A stretch of 64,000 nucleotides of DNA from the NCBI GenBank assembly GCA_038182865.1, contig CP116226.1:682001-746000 (forward strand), given 5' to 3'. How positions within the stretch are numbered: the first letter of the stretch is position 1; each line of letters begins with the position of its first letter. Shown here piece by piece: positions 44,473-53,989 of this stretch. The position numbers were made by a program, and so were the translations under genes. Below the pieces are notes generated by a model. It was given only the letters and a program-made list of their open reading frames with translations. It was not told where the DNA came from and searched no databases. Origin of the DNA: Microbacterium enclense (GTDB lineage Bacteria; Actinomycetota; Actinomycetes; Actinomycetales; Microbacteriaceae).

Positions 44473-46059
44473 TCACGCGCGCTCGCGGGCGCGCAGGTCT
44501 TTCCGCAGGATCTTGCCCGAGGTCGACTTCGGGATCGCGTCGATGAACTCCACGCGACGCACCTTCTTGTGCGGCGCGACCTCGGCGGCGACGAACGCCA
44601 TCACGTCGTCGGCGGTCAGTCCCGAGCCCGGCGCCGCCACCACGAACGCCTTGGGGATCTCCTGCTTGTCGTCGTCATCGACGCCGATGACGGCGGCATC
44701 CATGATCCTCGGATGCGACAGCAGAAGCGCCTCCAGCTCGGCGGGGGCGATCTGGTAGCCCTTGTACTTGATGAGCTCCTTCAGCCGGTCGACGATCGAG
44801 AAGTACCCGCTCTCGTGGTGCACGCCGATGTCGCCGGTATGCAGGAAGCCGTCGGCGTCCAGGGTCTCCTCGGTCGCATCGGGTCGGCCCAGGTAGCCGA
44901 GCATCACGTTCGGACCGCGGACCCAGATCTCGCCCGGGACGGTGAGTCCGTCGTCGCCGTGCGCCTCGATCTCCGCGCCGGTCTCGGGGTCGACGAGCTT
45001 CGCGTCGACGTTCGGCAGGAGCACGCCGACCGAACTGGCGGGCATGTCGGTGCGGTCTGCGGGAACGGCGTGCGAGACGGGGCTCAACTCGCTCATGCCG
45101 TAGCCCTGCAGGATGCGGGCGTCGAGGCGACGAGCGGCCGCCTCGGCGGTCTCCCCGTCGAGCGGCGCGGCCCCCGAGAACACCGTACGGACCGTCGACG
45201 TGTCGAACTCGTCGACCATCGGATGCTTCGCCAGCGCCACGGCGATCGGCGGCGCGATGAAGAGGAACGTGCACCGGTGATCCTGGACGCTGCGCAGGAA
45301 CTCGGCGAGGTCGAACCGCGGCATCGTGACGAGGGTCGCGCGCTGCCGGAGGGCAAGGTTCAGCAGCACGGTCATGCCGTAGATGTGGAAGAACGGCAGC
45401 ACGGCGAGCACCCGGTCGTCGCGGTGGAGTTCGATGACCTCACGGCACTGGTGCACGTTCGCGACGAGGTTCCGGTGCGTGAGCATGACGCCCTTGGGAT
45501 TGCCGGTCGTGCCTGACGAGTACGGCAGCACCGCCACGTGCGTCGACGGGTCGAAGGTGACCTCCGGCGGAGTCTGCCCCTCCGACAGCAGCGTCCGGAG
45601 GTCGAGGTGCCCCTCGGCTCCGTCGAGGACGATGATGCGCTCGTCGGGGATGCCGACCGCGCGGGCGGCCTCGGCCGCGGGCCCGAGCAGCGGCGAGACG
45701 GTCACGAGCCAGGTGGCCTCGGCATCCCGAAGCTGGTTCTCGATCTCGTGCGCCGTGTAGAGCGAGTTGATCGTCGTGACCACCGCCCCCAGACGCAGGA
45801 TGCCGTGGAACACCGTCGCGAACGCCGGCACGTTGGGGCAGAGCAGGGCCACCACGGTCTCGGTGTCGACGCCGCGTGCGGCGAGGGCGCCCGCGAACGC
45901 GTCGACCTGAGCGCGCAGCGCGCCATAGGTGGTCTCCGCTCCCGTCGCCGAGTTGATGAGCGCGATGCGGTCGAGATCGGCGGCCTCGAGCGAGCCGAAG
46001 AGGTCGTCGTAGATGCTCACGTCGGGGACGTCGATTCGGGGGTACGGGCTCTGGAACAC
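44473..46059 (-). CDS. acyl-CoA ligase (4-coumarate:CoA ligase-like)
   Basis: 528-residue ANL-superfamily enzyme that adenylates a carboxylic acid and joins it to CoA. Motifs are the phosphate loop YSSGTTGNPKGVMLTH near residue 185, YGMSELSP near 325, TGDIGVHHESGYFSIVDRLK near 415, and the lysine motif PKSTSGKILRKDLR at the C-terminus. GTG at 46059 is chosen because an AAGGAG ribosome site precedes it by 6 nt. The active-site order is that of plant-type 4CL homologues, but the actual acid cannot be read from sequence. Confidence 0.93.
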   Translation of the reverse strand: MFQSPYPRIDVPDVSIYDDLFGSLEAADLDRIALINSATGAETTYGALRAQVDAFAGALAARGVDTETVVALLCPNVPAFATVFHGILRLGAVVTTINSLYTAHEIENQLRDAEATWLVTVSPLLGPAAEAARAVGIPDERIIVLDGAEGHLDLRTLLSEGQTPPEVTFDPSTHVAVLPYSSGTTGNPKGVMLTHRNLVANVHQCREVIELHRDDRVLAVLPFFHIYGMTVLLNLALRQRATLVTMPRFDLAEFLRSVQDHRCTFLFIAPPIAVALAKHPMVDEFDTSTVRTVFSGAAPLDGETAEAAARRLDARILQGYGMSELSPVSHAVPADRTDMPASSVGVLLPNVDAKLVDPETGAEIEAHGDDGLTVPGEIWVRGPNVMLGYLGRPDATEETLDADGFLHTGDIGVHHESGYFSIVDRLKELIKYKGYQIAPAELEALLLSHPRIMDAAVIGVDDDDKQEIPKAFVVAAPGSGLTADDVMAFVAAEVAPHKKVRRVEFIDAIPKSTSGKILRKDLRARERA

Positions 46060-46147
46060 GGACTTCTCCTTCGAAACCGGGCGGCGTGCGCCCATCCTGG
46101 CACCGTTGGGACGCGGTGTCACGAATGGTGGGACCGAGAATCTCCCC

Positions 46148-47344
46148 TCAATCGAGGAGACCGATCCCCACCCCGCCGACGGCACCCACTAGAACGACGG
46201 CCCACGCCGGCACACGGAACCGCGTGAGCAGCACGAACCCGAGCAGCGCAAGGAGGAAAGAGGCGGGACCGGTCACCGCCGTCGTGAACACCGGCGTATA
46301 GAGGGCAGCTCCCAGGATGCCCACGACGGCGGCGTTCGCCCCGCGCATCGCCGCGCGCACGAGGGGCCTCTCGCGCACGGCATCCCAGAACGGAAGTACC
46401 CCGACCAGCACGAGGAACCCGGGGAGGAAGATCGCCACGAGGGCGATGACGGCTCCCCCGATGCCTCCGGGTCCCACCGACGACACCGCTCCGAGATAGG
46501 CCGCGAACGTGAACAGGGGTCCGGGGACCGCCTGCGCCGCCCCGTACCCGGCGAGGAAGGCCTCGGGTGAGACCCATCCCGTCTGCACGATCTCGGCCTG
46601 CAGCAGCGGGAGCACGACGTGCCCGCCGCCGAAGACGAGCGCACCCGAGCGGAAGAACGCGTCGGCGAGTGCGACGCCGCCCGAGCCGCTCACGACGGCG
46701 AGGACCGGAAGACCGGCCAGGCCAGCGACCGCGAGGGCGAGGCATCCGATCGCCACCGCGCGGGGCACGCCGAATGAGGGCAGCGGTGAGGAGGGGCCCT
46801 CTGCCACACCCCGCAGGAGGACGAGTCCCGCGGCGACACCCACGGCGAGGGCGCCGAGCTGACCGAGCGCGCCGGGTGCGAGGAGGGCGAGCGCCGCCGC
46901 GGCGAGCGCGATCCCGGCCCGTGGTGCGTCGGGGGTCAGCGTGCGGGCCATGCCCCGCACCGCCTGCGCCACGATCGCGACGGCGACGATCGTGAGCCCC
47001 TCGAGGATCCCGGCGCCGATCGGGCCTGCGAACACCATCGCCCCGCCCGCGAAGGCGACCAGGAGCACCGCCGAGGGAAGGGTGAACGCGAGGAAGGCCG
47101 CGATCGCGCCGACGAAGCCCGCGCGCTGCAGCCCCATCGCGAAGCCGACCTGGCTCGACGCGGGGCCCGGCAGGAACTGGCATAGGGCCACCAGGTCGGC
47201 GTACGCGCGATCGTCCATCCACTTCCGTCGGACCACGAGGTCGTCGCGGAAGTACCCGAGGTGGGCGATCGGGCCGCCGAACGAGGTCAGACCGAGTCGC
47301 AGGAACGCGCGGAAGACCTCCCACGGCGTGCCGGATCTGCGCAT
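46148..47344 (-). CDS. chrA: chromate transporter, CHR family (long, two-domain)
   Basis: 398-residue membrane protein made of two homologous CHR domains. Each opens with a F-x-x-x-G-x-x-x-FGGP/GGG motif (FLRLGLTSFGGPIAHLGYFR at the start; FFRSGALVFGGGHVVLPLLQ near residue 225) followed by PGP (FLPGPASSQVGF; AVPGPLFTFAAYLG). Known members export chromate by proton exchange. No chromate-responsive regulator is adjacent, so chromate as the real substrate is inferred from the family. Confidence 0.93.
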   Translation of the reverse strand: MRRSGTPWEVFRAFLRLGLTSFGGPIAHLGYFRDDLVVRRKWMDDRAYADLVALCQFLPGPASSQVGFAMGLQRAGFVGAIAAFLAFTLPSAVLLVAFAGGAMVFAGPIGAGILEGLTIVAVAIVAQAVRGMARTLTPDAPRAGIALAAAALALLAPGALGQLGALAVGVAAGLVLLRGVAEGPSSPLPSFGVPRAVAIGCLALAVAGLAGLPVLAVVSGSGGVALADAFFRSGALVFGGGHVVLPLLQAEIVQTGWVSPEAFLAGYGAAQAVPGPLFTFAAYLGAVSSVGPGGIGGAVIALVAIFLPGFLVLVGVLPFWDAVRERPLVRAAMRGANAAVVGILGAALYTPVFTTAVTGPASFLLALLGFVLLTRFRVPAWAVVLVGAVGGVGIGLLD

Positions 47345-47404
47345 CGATCCGTCCTACCGCGATCGAGGGAACAACGGGTGAACGAGGGGGCGAAGGAGTC
47401 GGGG

Positions 47405-48361
47405 TCAGCGCAATGGCTCGGCGAGCAGGGCGTCGACGATACGCAGGGTGGCGGTGGTGCGATCGTGATCGGCGGAGATGTCGGCGCCGAGGATCGCGTC
47501 GCGCAGACGCACGACCTCGCCGACCATGACGTTCGCCGGAGCCTCGACGTGGAAAGTCTCTGCGTCTGCGCCGTGCGGCGTCAGCTCGAGCAGGCGGGGA
47601 GCGTCGATCGCGTCGATCCGTACCGTCGCGTCCTCGCCCTGGATCTCGCTCGGCAGCGAGCTGTCGGTGATCTTCGACCAGGCGATGTCGGCGACGAACC
47701 CGTCGTACGCGGCCAGGGCGCTCCCCAAGCCATCGGTTCCGGACGCGATCCCGATACGCACCCCCTGGACCGCTCGGGGCACCCCGAAGAGCTGGATGAG
47801 AGCGTGCAGCGGGTAGACGCCCAGGTCGCGCAGCGCGCTGCCGCCCATCGCGGGGTCGAAGATGTTCGTCTGCTCCCCCGCCAATACATGGTCGTACCGC
47901 GCGGATCTCTTCTCGTAGCGCAGCGAGACGCGTCGCACACGGCCGAGGCGGGGCAGCAGCTCGGCGACCGCGGCCACACCGGGGTCGTACGCGGAGCGCA
48001 TCGCCTCGAGCACCACCACGCCGCGCGCGCCTGCTCGCGCCACGAGCTCCTCCCACTGCGGAGCCGTCAGCGTCGCCGGTTTCTCGACGAGCACCGGGAT
48101 GCCGGCATCCACGGCCGCCTGTGCTTGGGCGGCGTGCGCCGAGTTGGGGCTGGCCAGGTAGACGGCGTCGACGTCGTCGGCGGCGAGCAGCTCATCGAGG
48201 CCGATCGCGGTGCCCGCGGCCCCGATCGTGTCGGCGAAGGCGCGCGCACGCCCCTCGTCGCGCGACGCCACGCGACTCACCTCGACGCCCTCCACGACGC
48301 CGACCGCCTCGGCGAAACGTTCGGAGATGCTGCTGGTGCCGACGATGCCGATGCGAATCAT
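47405..48361 (-). CDS. Gfo/Idh/MocA-family oxidoreductase
   Basis: 318 residues. An N-terminal NAD(P)-binding domain (RIGIVGTSSISERFAEAV; note GTSSI in place of the usual GxGxxG/A) is followed by VYLASPNSAHAAQAQAAVDA and the catalytic-type EKPATLT motif near residue 95. The C-terminal alpha/beta domain begins near 125. The family oxidises or reduces sugars and dihydrodiols; the substrate is unknown. It lies 60 bp from the chromate transporter on the same strand. Confidence 0.9.
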   Translation of the reverse strand: MIRIGIVGTSSISERFAEAVGVVEGVEVSRVASRDEGRARAFADTIGAAGTAIGLDELLAADDVDAVYLASPNSAHAAQAQAAVDAGIPVLVEKPATLTAPQWEELVARAGARGVVVLEAMRSAYDPGVAAVAELLPRLGRVRRVSLRYEKRSARYDHVLAGEQTNIFDPAMGGSALRDLGVYPLHALIQLFGVPRAVQGVRIGIASGTDGLGSALAAYDGFVADIAWSKITDSSLPSEIQGEDATVRIDAIDAPRLLELTPHGADAETFHVEAPANVMVGEVVRLRDAILGADISADHDRTTATLRIVDALLAEPLR

Positions 48362-48430
48362 CCCTCCATCATCGCGCGTCGCTTCGTGACCGCACCGCGT
48401 AGCGGCCAGAGAATGCGCGAATCGTCCGGC

Positions 48431-48436
48431 TAGGAT
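48431..48436 (+). promoter_or_regulatory. -10 element (TAGGAT) before the deacetylase gene
   Basis: TAGGAT lies 40 bp before the ATG at 48477. A GGGGGGATC stretch just before the ATG can serve as ribosome binding site. Confidence 0.35.
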
Positions 48437-48476
48437 CACGATGATCGCTGCCGATCGCACTTGACCCGGGGGGATC

Positions 48477-49625
48477 ATGAGCACGACCCGCGCCCAACAC
48501 CGACGTCGCGCCTCCCGGCGCGTGCGTCTTCGCCGCACCCTCGTCGCGACGCTGGCGATCGTGCTCATCGCCGGGGGTGTGACCGCGTTCGCGCTCACCC
48601 GCGGCTCCTCCGCCCCCACGGCGGACGGCACGTCGGCCCCGACCGTCGAAGACACACCGACGCCCACGCCGACGCCGAAGACCCCGGCCGAGACACTGCT
48701 GGCGTCGACCACCGACCCGAAGGCCTGCGCGGTGACCTTCGCGGGCGACGGGATCGCCCTCGATCCCCAGTTGCAGACGCAGGACGTGCTCTACGCCGCG
48801 CTCCCGATCCCCCAGGCGGAGGGCCGCGTCTTCGCCGGGTGGTACGAGACGGCCGCGGACGCCACGGCGATGGCACTTCCGGCCCGCGTGAACGGGGCGG
48901 ATCTCGTCTCGTGCACGGCTCAGGAGAAGACGCTCTACGCCGGATGGACCACCCCCGACGCGAACGCGGCGGAGGATGCCGGCATCCCGATCCTGATGTA
49001 CCACCAGTTCACGACCAAGCCGGAGGGTGAAGACAACTGGCTGCGGCTGAACTACGCCTACATCGGCGACTTCGACGCGCAGATGGCGTACATCCAGGAG
49101 GGCGGCTTCTACCTGCCCACGTGGGACGAGCTGAGCGCGTTCATCGACGGGAAGGTGTTCCTGCCGAAGCACTCGGTGATCATCACCGACGACGACGCCG
49201 ACAGCACGTGGCTCGAGCTCGCCGCCCCGATCGTCGACAAGCGCAACCTGCTGACGACGTCGTTCGTGATCACCTCGGCGCGGACCGAGCCGACCCCCAA
49301 CCGCTTCGTCCTCCAGCGCTCGCACACGCACGACATGCACCGCGCGGGAGACAACGGCAAGGGCCGCATGGTCAACGACGACGCCGACACCATCGCCGCC
49401 GACCTCGAGCAGTCGGCGCAGATCCTCGGCGCCAAAGAGGTCGTCGCCTACCCGTTCGGCCACTACAACGACACCACGAAAGAGGGCGTACGCAGGGCGG
49501 GCTTCGAGCTGGGGCGCACCATCGAGCCGGGGTACGTGCGCATCGGCACCGACAAGCTCGCTCTGCCCGTCATCCGGATGAACTACGGAATGACGGTCGA
49601 CGACCTCAAAGCCGAGATCGGCTGA
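48477..49625 (+). CDS. membrane-anchored polysaccharide deacetylase
   Basis: 382 residues. A basic N-terminus (RRRASRRVRLRR) and one membrane helix (about 23-45) are followed by a Thr/Pro linker, an InlB-B-like repeat region (about 75-155, with GRVFAGWYETAADATAM and LYAGWTTPDAN) and a NodB-type deacetylase domain starting PILMYHQF near 175. It shows SVIITDDDAD (the metal-binding DD motif) and VVAYPFGHYND. It probably acts on cell-wall or capsular glycans outside the membrane. Monocistronic. Confidence 0.88.
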   Translation: MSTTRAQHRRRASRRVRLRRTLVATLAIVLIAGGVTAFALTRGSSAPTADGTSAPTVEDTPTPTPTPKTPAETLLASTTDPKACAVTFAGDGIALDPQLQTQDVLYAALPIPQAEGRVFAGWYETAADATAMALPARVNGADLVSCTAQEKTLYAGWTTPDANAAEDAGIPILMYHQFTTKPEGEDNWLRLNYAYIGDFDAQMAYIQEGGFYLPTWDELSAFIDGKVFLPKHSVIITDDDADSTWLELAAPIVDKRNLLTTSFVITSARTEPTPNRFVLQRSHTHDMHRAGDNGKGRMVNDDADTIAADLEQSAQILGAKEVVAYPFGHYNDTTKEGVRRAGFELGRTIEPGYVRIGTDKLALPVIRMNYGMTVDDLKAEIG

Positions 49626-49797
49626 GCGCGGGCCGTCGTCACACGACCGGGGCCTGTCACGGAGCGGGCTTCACCACTCGGGAAGCGAGATGAACACCTG
49701 CTTCCTCCCAGGTAACTGATCCACAATACCAAGTTGAGCACGCGTCGGCCGGTCTACGCTGTGTACTTCTGGCTTCACTTTCGAAACGCGAGCGCCC

Positions 49798-50925
49798 ATG
49801 ATCCTTTCCGTCATCGTTCCGACCTTCAACGAAGGTCCGAACGTCGCCGAACTCGTTCGACGTACGGCGGCAGCGCTTCCCGGTCGTGCCATCGAGATCA
49901 TCTTCGTCGACGATTCCACCGACGACACCCCCGACGTGATCCGCTCGGTCGCCGCGAACGCGCCGGTCCCGGTCCGCCTCATCCACCGCGACGAGCCGCT
50001 GGGCGGCCTCGGCGGAGCGGTGGTCGAGGGCATCCGCGCCGCGGCATCCGATTTCTGCGTCGTCATGGACGGTGACCTGCAACACCCGCCCGAGGTCATC
50101 GCCGACCTGCTCGCGCGCGCCGAGGTCGGCGACGCCGACGTGGTCGTCGCGTCGCGCTACGTCGACGGCGGCACCTCGGACGGTCTCGCCAACGCGGTTC
50201 GCACGATGGTGTCGCGGGCATCGACGATGCTGACCAAGGCGATGTTCCCGAAGAAGCTGCACAACTGCTCCGACCCGATGACGGGCTTCTTCCTCATCGA
50301 CCGCCGGTCGCTCGACGTCGACGAGCTGCGCCCCCGCGGCTTCAAGATCCTCCTCGAGATCCTGGCGCGCAAGCAGATGCGCGTCGCCGAGGTCCCCTTC
50401 GATTTCGCCCCCCGCTTCGCGGGCGAGAGCAAGGCGTCGTTCAGCCAGGGGATGCGCTTCCTGACGCAGCTCACCATGCTCCGCTTCGGGCGCATGTCGG
50501 CGTTCGCCGTCGTCGGCGGCCTCGGCGCGCTGGCCAACCTCGCGATCATGTGGGCGCTGCAGGCGGTCGGCGTGCAGTACCTCGTCGCCGCGGTCATCGC
50601 GAGCGTGCTGACGATCGTCGCGAACTTCCTCGCGCTGGAGTACCTGGTCTTCGCCGACATGCGTCAAGAGTCCGGGCTCATGCGCCACCGGTTCATCAAG
50701 TCGTTCACGTTCAACGGCATCGAGGCGATCGTGCGCATCCCGGTCATCTGGGTACTCGTCAGCCAGGCGCACATCCAGAGCGTGCTCGCCGCGGCTCTGA
50801 CGCTGATCGCCGCCTTCGTCATCCGCTTCGTGTTCCACGCGCTCGTCGTCTACGCGCCCAAGAAGGCCCCGGCCGCGGCGGTGTCGGCGATGCGGGAGCC
50901 TCTCGAGGACGAACTCGCCGCCTGA
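49798..50925 (+). CDS. GT2 glycosyltransferase fused to a GtrA-type membrane domain
   Basis: 375 residues. The N-terminal catalytic domain (1-240) has VPTFNEGPNV, the nucleotide-sugar site VDDSTDDTPDV and DGDLQHPPEVI, the hallmarks of dolichyl/polyprenyl-phosphate mannose synthases. Four membrane helices of the GtrA family follow (about 235-365, beginning FGRMSAFAVVGGLGALANLA). It likely makes a polyprenyl-phosphate sugar that is then presented across the membrane. No partner glycosyltransferase is adjacent. Confidence 0.93.
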   Translation: MILSVIVPTFNEGPNVAELVRRTAAALPGRAIEIIFVDDSTDDTPDVIRSVAANAPVPVRLIHRDEPLGGLGGAVVEGIRAAASDFCVVMDGDLQHPPEVIADLLARAEVGDADVVVASRYVDGGTSDGLANAVRTMVSRASTMLTKAMFPKKLHNCSDPMTGFFLIDRRSLDVDELRPRGFKILLEILARKQMRVAEVPFDFAPRFAGESKASFSQGMRFLTQLTMLRFGRMSAFAVVGGLGALANLAIMWALQAVGVQYLVAAVIASVLTIVANFLALEYLVFADMRQESGLMRHRFIKSFTFNGIEAIVRIPVIWVLVSQAHIQSVLAAALTLIAAFVIRFVFHALVVYAPKKAPAAAVSAMREPLEDELAA

Positions 50926-50957
50926 GCCCCGAACGCCGGGGGTACCGCCGGGCGGCG

Positions 50958-50963
50958 TACCCT
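50958..50963 (+). promoter_or_regulatory. -10 element (TACCCT) of the mycoredoxin-like gene
   Basis: TACCCT ends 6 nt before the ATG at 50970, as at other leaderless starts in the window. Confidence 0.45.
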
Positions 50964-50969
50964 GGAGTC

Positions 50970-51227
50970 ATGTCCTCTGACGCCTCCATCCGCATGTTCG
51001 GCGCCGACTGGTGCCGCGACTGCATCCGCACGAAGAAGCAGCTCGACGACCTCGGTATTGCGTACGAGTACGTCGACCTCGTGGCCGACCCCGCCGCCGC
51101 TGATGTGGCGAAGGAGATCTCGGGCCGCACGAGCATCCCCGTCGTGGTCTACCCCGACTCGAGCCACCACGTCGAGCCCAGCAACGCCGACGTCGAGGCC
51201 AAGCTCCGCGAGCTGTCGCTGATCTGA
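50970..51227 (+). CDS. mycoredoxin/glutaredoxin-like protein
   Basis: 85-residue thioredoxin-fold protein with the redox motif WCRDC near residue 13 (CxxC), the cis-Pro segment TSIPVVVYPDSS near 58 and a C-terminal helix. Mycoredoxins use mycothiol to reduce mixed disulfides in Actinobacteria. The motif here is CRDC rather than CGYC. An NrdH-redoxin role is an alternative, but there is no ribonucleotide reductase gene nearby. Cytoplasmic. Confidence 0.88.
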   Translation: MSSDASIRMFGADWCRDCIRTKKQLDDLGIAYEYVDLVADPAAADVAKEISGRTSIPVVVYPDSSHHVEPSNADVEAKLRELSLI

Positions 51228-51292
51228 CGCCGAGAGGGTGCCCTCGAGAGAGGCCCCTCTCGACCGCGGGCTGCGCGGTGAGGAGAACACCT

Positions 51293-52549
51293 GTGTCGAT
51301 CGACCCGACGGCCGCCTTCGCGTCCGAAGCCGCTGCCCTCGACGCCGCGGACACGCTGGCGCATCATCGCGATGCCTTCGTCGACGCCGAGTCGCCGCTG
51401 ATCTACTTCGACGGCAACTCCCTGGGGCGTCCGCCCCGCGCGACGGCCGAGCGTCTCGTGCGCTTCGTCACGGAGGAGTGGGGCGGACGCCTCATCCGCG
51501 GCTGGGACGAGAAGTGGATGCAGCTGCCCTTCGCCATCGGCGACCGCATCGGCGCGCTGACCCTGGGTGCGGCGGCGGGGCAGACGGTGATCGGCGACTC
51601 GACCACGGTGCTGCTCTACAAGCTCCTGCGCGCCGCCCTCGATACCCGAATGGCCACGGATCCTGCGCGCACGGAGATCGTCGTCGGGCGCGATGACTTC
51701 CCCACCGATCGCTACCTCGTCGAGGGCATAGCCGCGGAGCGCGGCGCACGGGTCGTGTGGGTAGAGGTCGACACCACCCGCGGCGTCGACGCCGACCTCC
51801 TGCGCTCCGCCGTCGGGCCACGGACCGCGGTCGTCCTGCTCAGCCACGTGTCGTATCGCTCGGGGTTCCTGGCGGACGGGCCGGTGCTGACCCGCATCGC
51901 ACAGGATGCCGGGGCGCTCGTGCTGTGGGACCTCTGCCACTCCGCCGGGTCGGTGCCGGTCGAGCTCGACGCCTGGGGTGCCGACCTCGCCGTCGGATGC
52001 ACCTACAAATACCTCAACGGCGGCCCCGGGTCGCCGGCCTTCGCGTACGTCGCCGCGCGGCACGCGACGCTGACTCAGCCCGTGCAGGGGTGGATGGGCG
52101 CGGCGGACGTGTTCTCGATGGGACCGACGTATCGCCCTGCCGAGGGCATGCGACGCTTCCTCTCGGGGACACCGCCCATCCTCGGGATGATCGCGATGCA
52201 AGACACCCTCGACCTCCTCGAGACGGCGGGGATCGCTGCCGTCCGGGCGAAGTCGATCGCTCTCACCGAGTTCGCCCTGCGCGTGAGTGATGGCATCCTG
52301 GCTCCCCTCGATGTGCGCGTCGCGTCACCGCGCGCCGCGGCCGAGCGGGGCGGGCACGTCACCCTCTCGCACCCCGCGATGCGGGCGGTCACCGCGCGGC
52401 TGTGGGCGAACGATGTGCTGCCCGACTATCGGGATCCCGGAGGCCTCCGCATCGGTCTGTCGCCGCTGTCGACGAGCTTCGCCGAGGTCGTCGCCGGCAT
52501 GGGCGCGGTCGCCGAGGCCCTGCGTGCCGAGCTGCGCGGGGAGGGCTGA
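51293..52549 (+). CDS. kynU: kynureninase
   Basis: 418-residue PLP enzyme that cleaves kynurenine to anthranilate and alanine. Motifs are YFDGNSLGRPPRA near residue 43, the PLP-phosphate and ring contacts in SHVSYRSGFLAD, and the PLP lysine in CTYKYLNGGPGSPAF near 240, followed by GWMG. The GTG at 51293 is chosen for its GAGGAG ribosome site (51280-51285). No tryptophan dioxygenase or formamidase gene is adjacent. Confidence 0.93.
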   Translation: MSIDPTAAFASEAAALDAADTLAHHRDAFVDAESPLIYFDGNSLGRPPRATAERLVRFVTEEWGGRLIRGWDEKWMQLPFAIGDRIGALTLGAAAGQTVIGDSTTVLLYKLLRAALDTRMATDPARTEIVVGRDDFPTDRYLVEGIAAERGARVVWVEVDTTRGVDADLLRSAVGPRTAVVLLSHVSYRSGFLADGPVLTRIAQDAGALVLWDLCHSAGSVPVELDAWGADLAVGCTYKYLNGGPGSPAFAYVAARHATLTQPVQGWMGAADVFSMGPTYRPAEGMRRFLSGTPPILGMIAMQDTLDLLETAGIAAVRAKSIALTEFALRVSDGILAPLDVRVASPRAAAERGGHVTLSHPAMRAVTARLWANDVLPDYRDPGGLRIGLSPLSTSFAEVVAGMGAVAEALRAELRGEG

Positions 52550-52579
52550 GCCCGCACGACCTGCCCCGCGGGGCCCGTT

Positions 52580-52632
52580 CGTCGAGTATCCAGGAGACGC
52601 GCTCGATAGCGGCGGTTCTCGGACACTCGACG
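52580..52632. repeat. imperfect palindromic element and low-complexity DNA
   Basis: The arms CGTCGAGTATCCAGGAGA and TTCTCGGACACTCGACG pair over 8 perfect bases and then imperfectly, with an ACGCGCTCGATAGC loop. The layout (about 50 bp, central ACGCGC) resembles the element at 2974-3024. It is followed (52640-52730) by G/C-only repeats of GGAGGTGCGGC type up to the end of the ROK gene. Confidence 0.45.
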
Positions 52633-52729
52633 TCGGCAGGCGCGGTGCGGAGGTGCGGCGGAGGTGCGGAGGCGCGGCGCGGCGCGGCTGCGGTGCACCG
52701 GCGCGGAGGTGGGGCGGCGCGGACCAGGG

Positions 52730-53866
52730 TCAGCGGGCGTCGATGTGGTCGCGCAGCACGGCGCCGGCGGCGGCGACCGCCCCCGCGTCGCGCTGGTTGG
52801 CCGACACCGCCACGGTCAGGTGCGTGCGGCCGAGGGCACGGGCGTGATCGCGCACCCCGTCGACGTAGCGGTCGAGCAGGCGGCCGTAGCCGCGCCCGGA
52901 GAGGACGAGACGGTCGAGGTCGAGAGCATCGGCGAGCGCGACGACCCCTCGGCCGAAGGCGGCGACCGCATCGTCGACCACTCGGGCGGCACGCGGATCC
53001 GTGGCGACCCGCGCGGCGATGCGCCCGGCGGTCAAGGCGGTGCCCGTCTCGTCGCGGTACCGCGCCGCGATCGCTTCCGGCGTCCCCGTGACGGCGAGGC
53101 AGCCGCGCTGTCCGCAGCGACACACGGGCCCCGCGGGGTCGATCGGCACGTGCCGGATGTCGCCCGCGCGCCCGCGGGAGCCGCGGAGGAGGCGCCCGTC
53201 GACGACGATGCCCGCACCGATCTCTCCATCGAGATGGATGACGGCGAGGGCGCGCGAGTCCGCGGCGGCGCCGGTCCACACTTCGCCCGCGGCCGACAGG
53301 AGGGCCGCGTTCTCGAGGCGGACATCGACGCCCGTCGCCGCCTCCAAGGCGGAGCGGAGAGCGAAGCCCTCCAGCGCGGCGAGGCTCGGGGTGTCGACGA
53401 TCGCCCCGCTGTCGTCGTGCGGGCCGGGCACCGCGACGCACAGCCCCTCGATGAGCCCGTCACCGAGCGAGGTCGCTGCGAGCAGCTCCTCGACGGCCGA
53501 CGCCACCGACGCGACGATCTCCTCCGGCGCGGCGCCCGCCGCCCCGGCGACGCCGATGCGGCCCGCGACGGCTCCCCAGAGGTTGGCCACGACGACCTGG
53601 ACCGACTCGGGCCCCAGTTGCACGCCCAGACCGAAGCGCGTCGTCGGATTGACGTCGAGGAGCTCGCGACGCTTGCCACCCGTGGACTCGCTATGACCCA
53701 CCGACATGACGAGCCGCTGGTCGATGAGGTGGCGCACGGCGTTCGTCATCGTCGCGGGGGTGAGACCCGTGGCCGAGGCGAGCTCGATGCGGCTGATCGG
53801 CCCGCGCGTGCGGATGACGTCCAGCACCAGCGAGGGTGTGGAGACGCCGGTCGTCTCTCCCGGCAT
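52730..53866 (-). CDS. ROK-family transcriptional regulator
   Basis: 378 residues. An N-terminal winged helix (about 12-65, RTRGPISRIELASATGLTPA followed by TMTNAVRHLID) is followed by a ROK sugar-kinase-like domain with the zinc motif CRCGQRGCLA near 250. ROK repressors release DNA on binding a sugar. ATG at 53866 is preceded by AGGGA; an in-frame GTG four codons upstream is less likely. It is divergent from the beta-mannosidase gene and probably controls the locus. Confidence 0.93.
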   Translation of the reverse strand: MPGETTGVSTPSLVLDVIRTRGPISRIELASATGLTPATMTNAVRHLIDQRLVMSVGHSESTGGKRRELLDVNPTTRFGLGVQLGPESVQVVVANLWGAVAGRIGVAGAAGAAPEEIVASVASAVEELLAATSLGDGLIEGLCVAVPGPHDDSGAIVDTPSLAALEGFALRSALEAATGVDVRLENAALLSAAGEVWTGAAADSRALAVIHLDGEIGAGIVVDGRLLRGSRGRAGDIRHVPIDPAGPVCRCGQRGCLAVTGTPEAIAARYRDETGTALTAGRIAARVATDPRAARVVDDAVAAFGRGVVALADALDLDRLVLSGRGYGRLLDRYVDGVRDHARALGRTHLTVAVSANQRDAGAVAAAGAVLRDHIDAR

Positions 53867-53876
53867 ACTTTCCCTC

Positions 53877-53900
53877 ACAAGCTTAATTTAGTAGGTTGAA
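53877..53900. promoter_or_regulatory. AT-rich operator-like segment upstream of the ROK gene
   Basis: ACAAGCTTAATTTA, then TTGAATAA, forms an AT island in high-GC DNA between divergent genes. ACAAGCT followed by TAAT recurs at 60558-60570 in front of the nucleoside hydrolase and transporter genes, so it may be a shared operator. Confidence 0.4.
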
Positions 53901-53989
53901 TAACGCCCCCGCCGACTCGATTCTACCGCCGCCCCGTCTTCGACGGGTGGGCCACGACGACGGCCTCTCCCGGAAGGACACCGACGCTG

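Noticed and set aside
46060..46185. Extended N-terminus of the acyl-CoA ligase
   Set aside because: The extension covers the AAGGAG ribosome site and has no family resemblance. GTG at 46059 gives the normal length.
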